Shown in pieces: positions 63,234 to 64,000 of a stretch of DNA of 64,000 nucleotides (its first letter is position 1; each line of letters opens with the position of its first letter). Origin of the DNA: Pseudomonas tohonis (GTDB lineage: Bacteria; Pseudomonadota; Gammaproteobacteria; Pseudomonadales; Pseudomonadaceae). Made by a program: the position numbers and the translations under genes. Under the pieces are notes generated by a model. The model was not told the origin of the DNA. It searched no databases and worked only from the letters and a program-made list of their open reading frames with translations. Location: NCBI RefSeq assembly GCF_012767755.2, contig NZ_AP023189.1, positions 1,798,001 to 1,862,000 of the forward strand, read 5' to 3'.

Positions 63234-63746
63234 GTGGCATTCACCTGGGTCGATTGGTCGATCATCGCCATCATCGCCATTTCCAGTCTGATCAGTCTGA
63301 AGCGCGGCTTCGTGAAGGAAGCGCTTTCACTGCTCACCTGGATCATCGCCGGCATAGTCGCCTGGATGTTCGGCGGGGCCTTGTCACAGCACCTCACCGA
63401 GTTCATCGAAATGCCGTCGGCGCGCGTGATCGCGGCCTGCGCCATTCTCTTCATCGCCACCCTGCTCGTGGGGGCGTTGGTCAATTTCCTGATCGGTGAG
63501 CTGATCAGGGTCACCGGCATGGACGGCACCGACCGCTTCCTCGGCATGGTCTTCGGCGCGGCGCGCGGGGCTTTGCTGGTGGTGGTGCTGGTCGGCCTGC
63601 TGAGCCTGGCGCCGGTGCAACAGGATCCTTGGTGGCAGCAGTCCACGCTGCTGCCGCATTTTCTCATGGTCGCCGACTGGTCGAAGAACCTGATTCTGGG
63701 CTTCACCAGCCAGTGGCTTGCCGGCAGCGTCAGCGCACCAAGCTGA
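63234..63746 (+). CDS. cvpA: CvpA family membrane protein
   Basis: A 170-residue protein with four hydrophobic segments, homologous to CvpA (colicin V production, purF leader gene). WVDWSIIAIIAISSLISLKR near the start, GFVKEALSLLTWIIAG and GMDGTDRFLGMVFGAARG near 98 are conserved. Start is GTG 63234, matching the Pseudomonas N-terminus. It probably forms an operon with purF, whose ATG is 92 bp downstream. Confidence 0.95.
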   Translation: MAFTWVDWSIIAIIAISSLISLKRGFVKEALSLLTWIIAGIVAWMFGGALSQHLTEFIEMPSARVIAACAILFIATLLVGALVNFLIGELIRVTGMDGTDRFLGMVFGAARGALLVVVLVGLLSLAPVQQDPWWQQSTLLPHFLMVADWSKNLILGFTSQWLAGSVSAPS

Positions 63747-63837
63747 GCCGCCAAACAACGGTTGGCGAGCGGGGCACCAACTGCCCGGCCCGTCGCCCGG
63801 TATTAGCCTGAACTACTAGCAGCAGGGGTTGCACCGC

Positions 63838-64000
63838 ATGTGTGGCATCGTCGGTATCGTCGGTAAGTCGAACGTCAATCAGGCGCTGTATGACGCGCTC
63901 ACCGTTCTCCAGCATCGCGGCCAGGACGCTGCCGGCATCGTGACCAGCCATGACGGCCGGTTGTTCCTGCGCAAGGACAACGGCCTGGTCCGCGATGTAT
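63838..64000 (+). CDS. purF: Amidophosphoribosyltransferase, N-terminal part (cut by window end)
   Basis: The first 54 residues of Pur[10 protein letters not shown] places the nucleophile Cys2 right after the start Met, and [11 protein letters not shown] is the Ntn-type glutaminase signature. It makes phosphoribosylamine from PRPP and glutamine, first step of purine synthesis. The reading frame continues past the window. AGCAGGGG ribosome site lies upstream. Confidence 0.95.
   Translation, partial: MCGIVGIVGKSNVNQALYDALTVLQHRGQDAAGIVTSHDGRLFLRKDNGLVRDV

Overview
The window is a 64 kb stretch of a GC-rich Pseudomonas-type chromosome. Two things support this: the individual proteins (RpsA, IhfB, FimV, WbpL/WbpM-type enzymes, HisC2, fused TyrA-AroA) and the gene order. 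The order hisC2 / tyrA-aroA / cmk / rpsA / ihfB / O-antigen locus / wbpM / helix-hairpin-helix protein / aromatic aminotransferase / uvrB / emrBA-like / gltX / tetR / eda-like / ibpA / leuCDB / asd / usg / fimV / truA / trpF / accD / folC / dedD-like / cvpA / purF is the P. aeruginosa-group layout as I remember it. Species cannot be settled from the sequence alone.

Region 1 (1-6.5 kb) is core: histidine and aromatic amino-acid synthesis, CMP kinase, ribosomal protein S1 and IHF beta. Genes overlap or are closely spaced. rpsA has its own promoter and a long leader.

Region 2 (6.7-27.3 kb) is the variable surface-glycan locus between ihfB and wbpM. It opens with a decayed beta-CASP metallo-hydrolase pseudogene, then manC. 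Next comes a visibly AT-richer, translationally coupled unit: KdsC-like phosphatase, GatZ/KbaZ-like aldolase, glycosyltransferase, PMI-like cupin, nucleotidyltransferase-kinase fusion and C-methyltransferase-like protein. It looks like a pathway for an unusual activated sugar that I cannot name. After it come a GT-B transferase, a Wzx-like flippase, a hexapeptide acyltransferase, a GH99/WbsX-like protein, a methyltransferase, three more glycosyltransferases and the wbpV-wbpL-wbpM initiation module. No Wzy polymerase, Wzz regulator or O-antigen ABC exporter is visible in the window.

Region 3 (27.3-43.6 kb) is conserved housekeeping and accessory: a small secreted HhH protein, tRNA-Asn, aromatic aminotransferase, uvrB, a DMT exporter, an EmrAB-type efflux pair with a divergent LysR regulator, gltX, a duplicated tRNA-Ala/tRNA-Glu array behind a stable-RNA-type promoter, a TetR gene with a clear palindromic operator, a hydrolase, a KDPG-aldolase-like protein, a thioesterase, dusC and an SDR.

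Region 4 (43.6-64 kb) begins with ibpA, which has a sigma-32-type promoter and a ROSE-like thermometer leader. A 1222-residue protein with six PAS domains plus GGDEF and EAL follows. Then come a LysR gene divergent from leuC, leuCD / methyltransferase / leuB, asd and a cysteine-less asd paralogue, fimV, and the truA-trpF-accD-folC-SPOR-cvpA-purF series; purF runs off the window edge.
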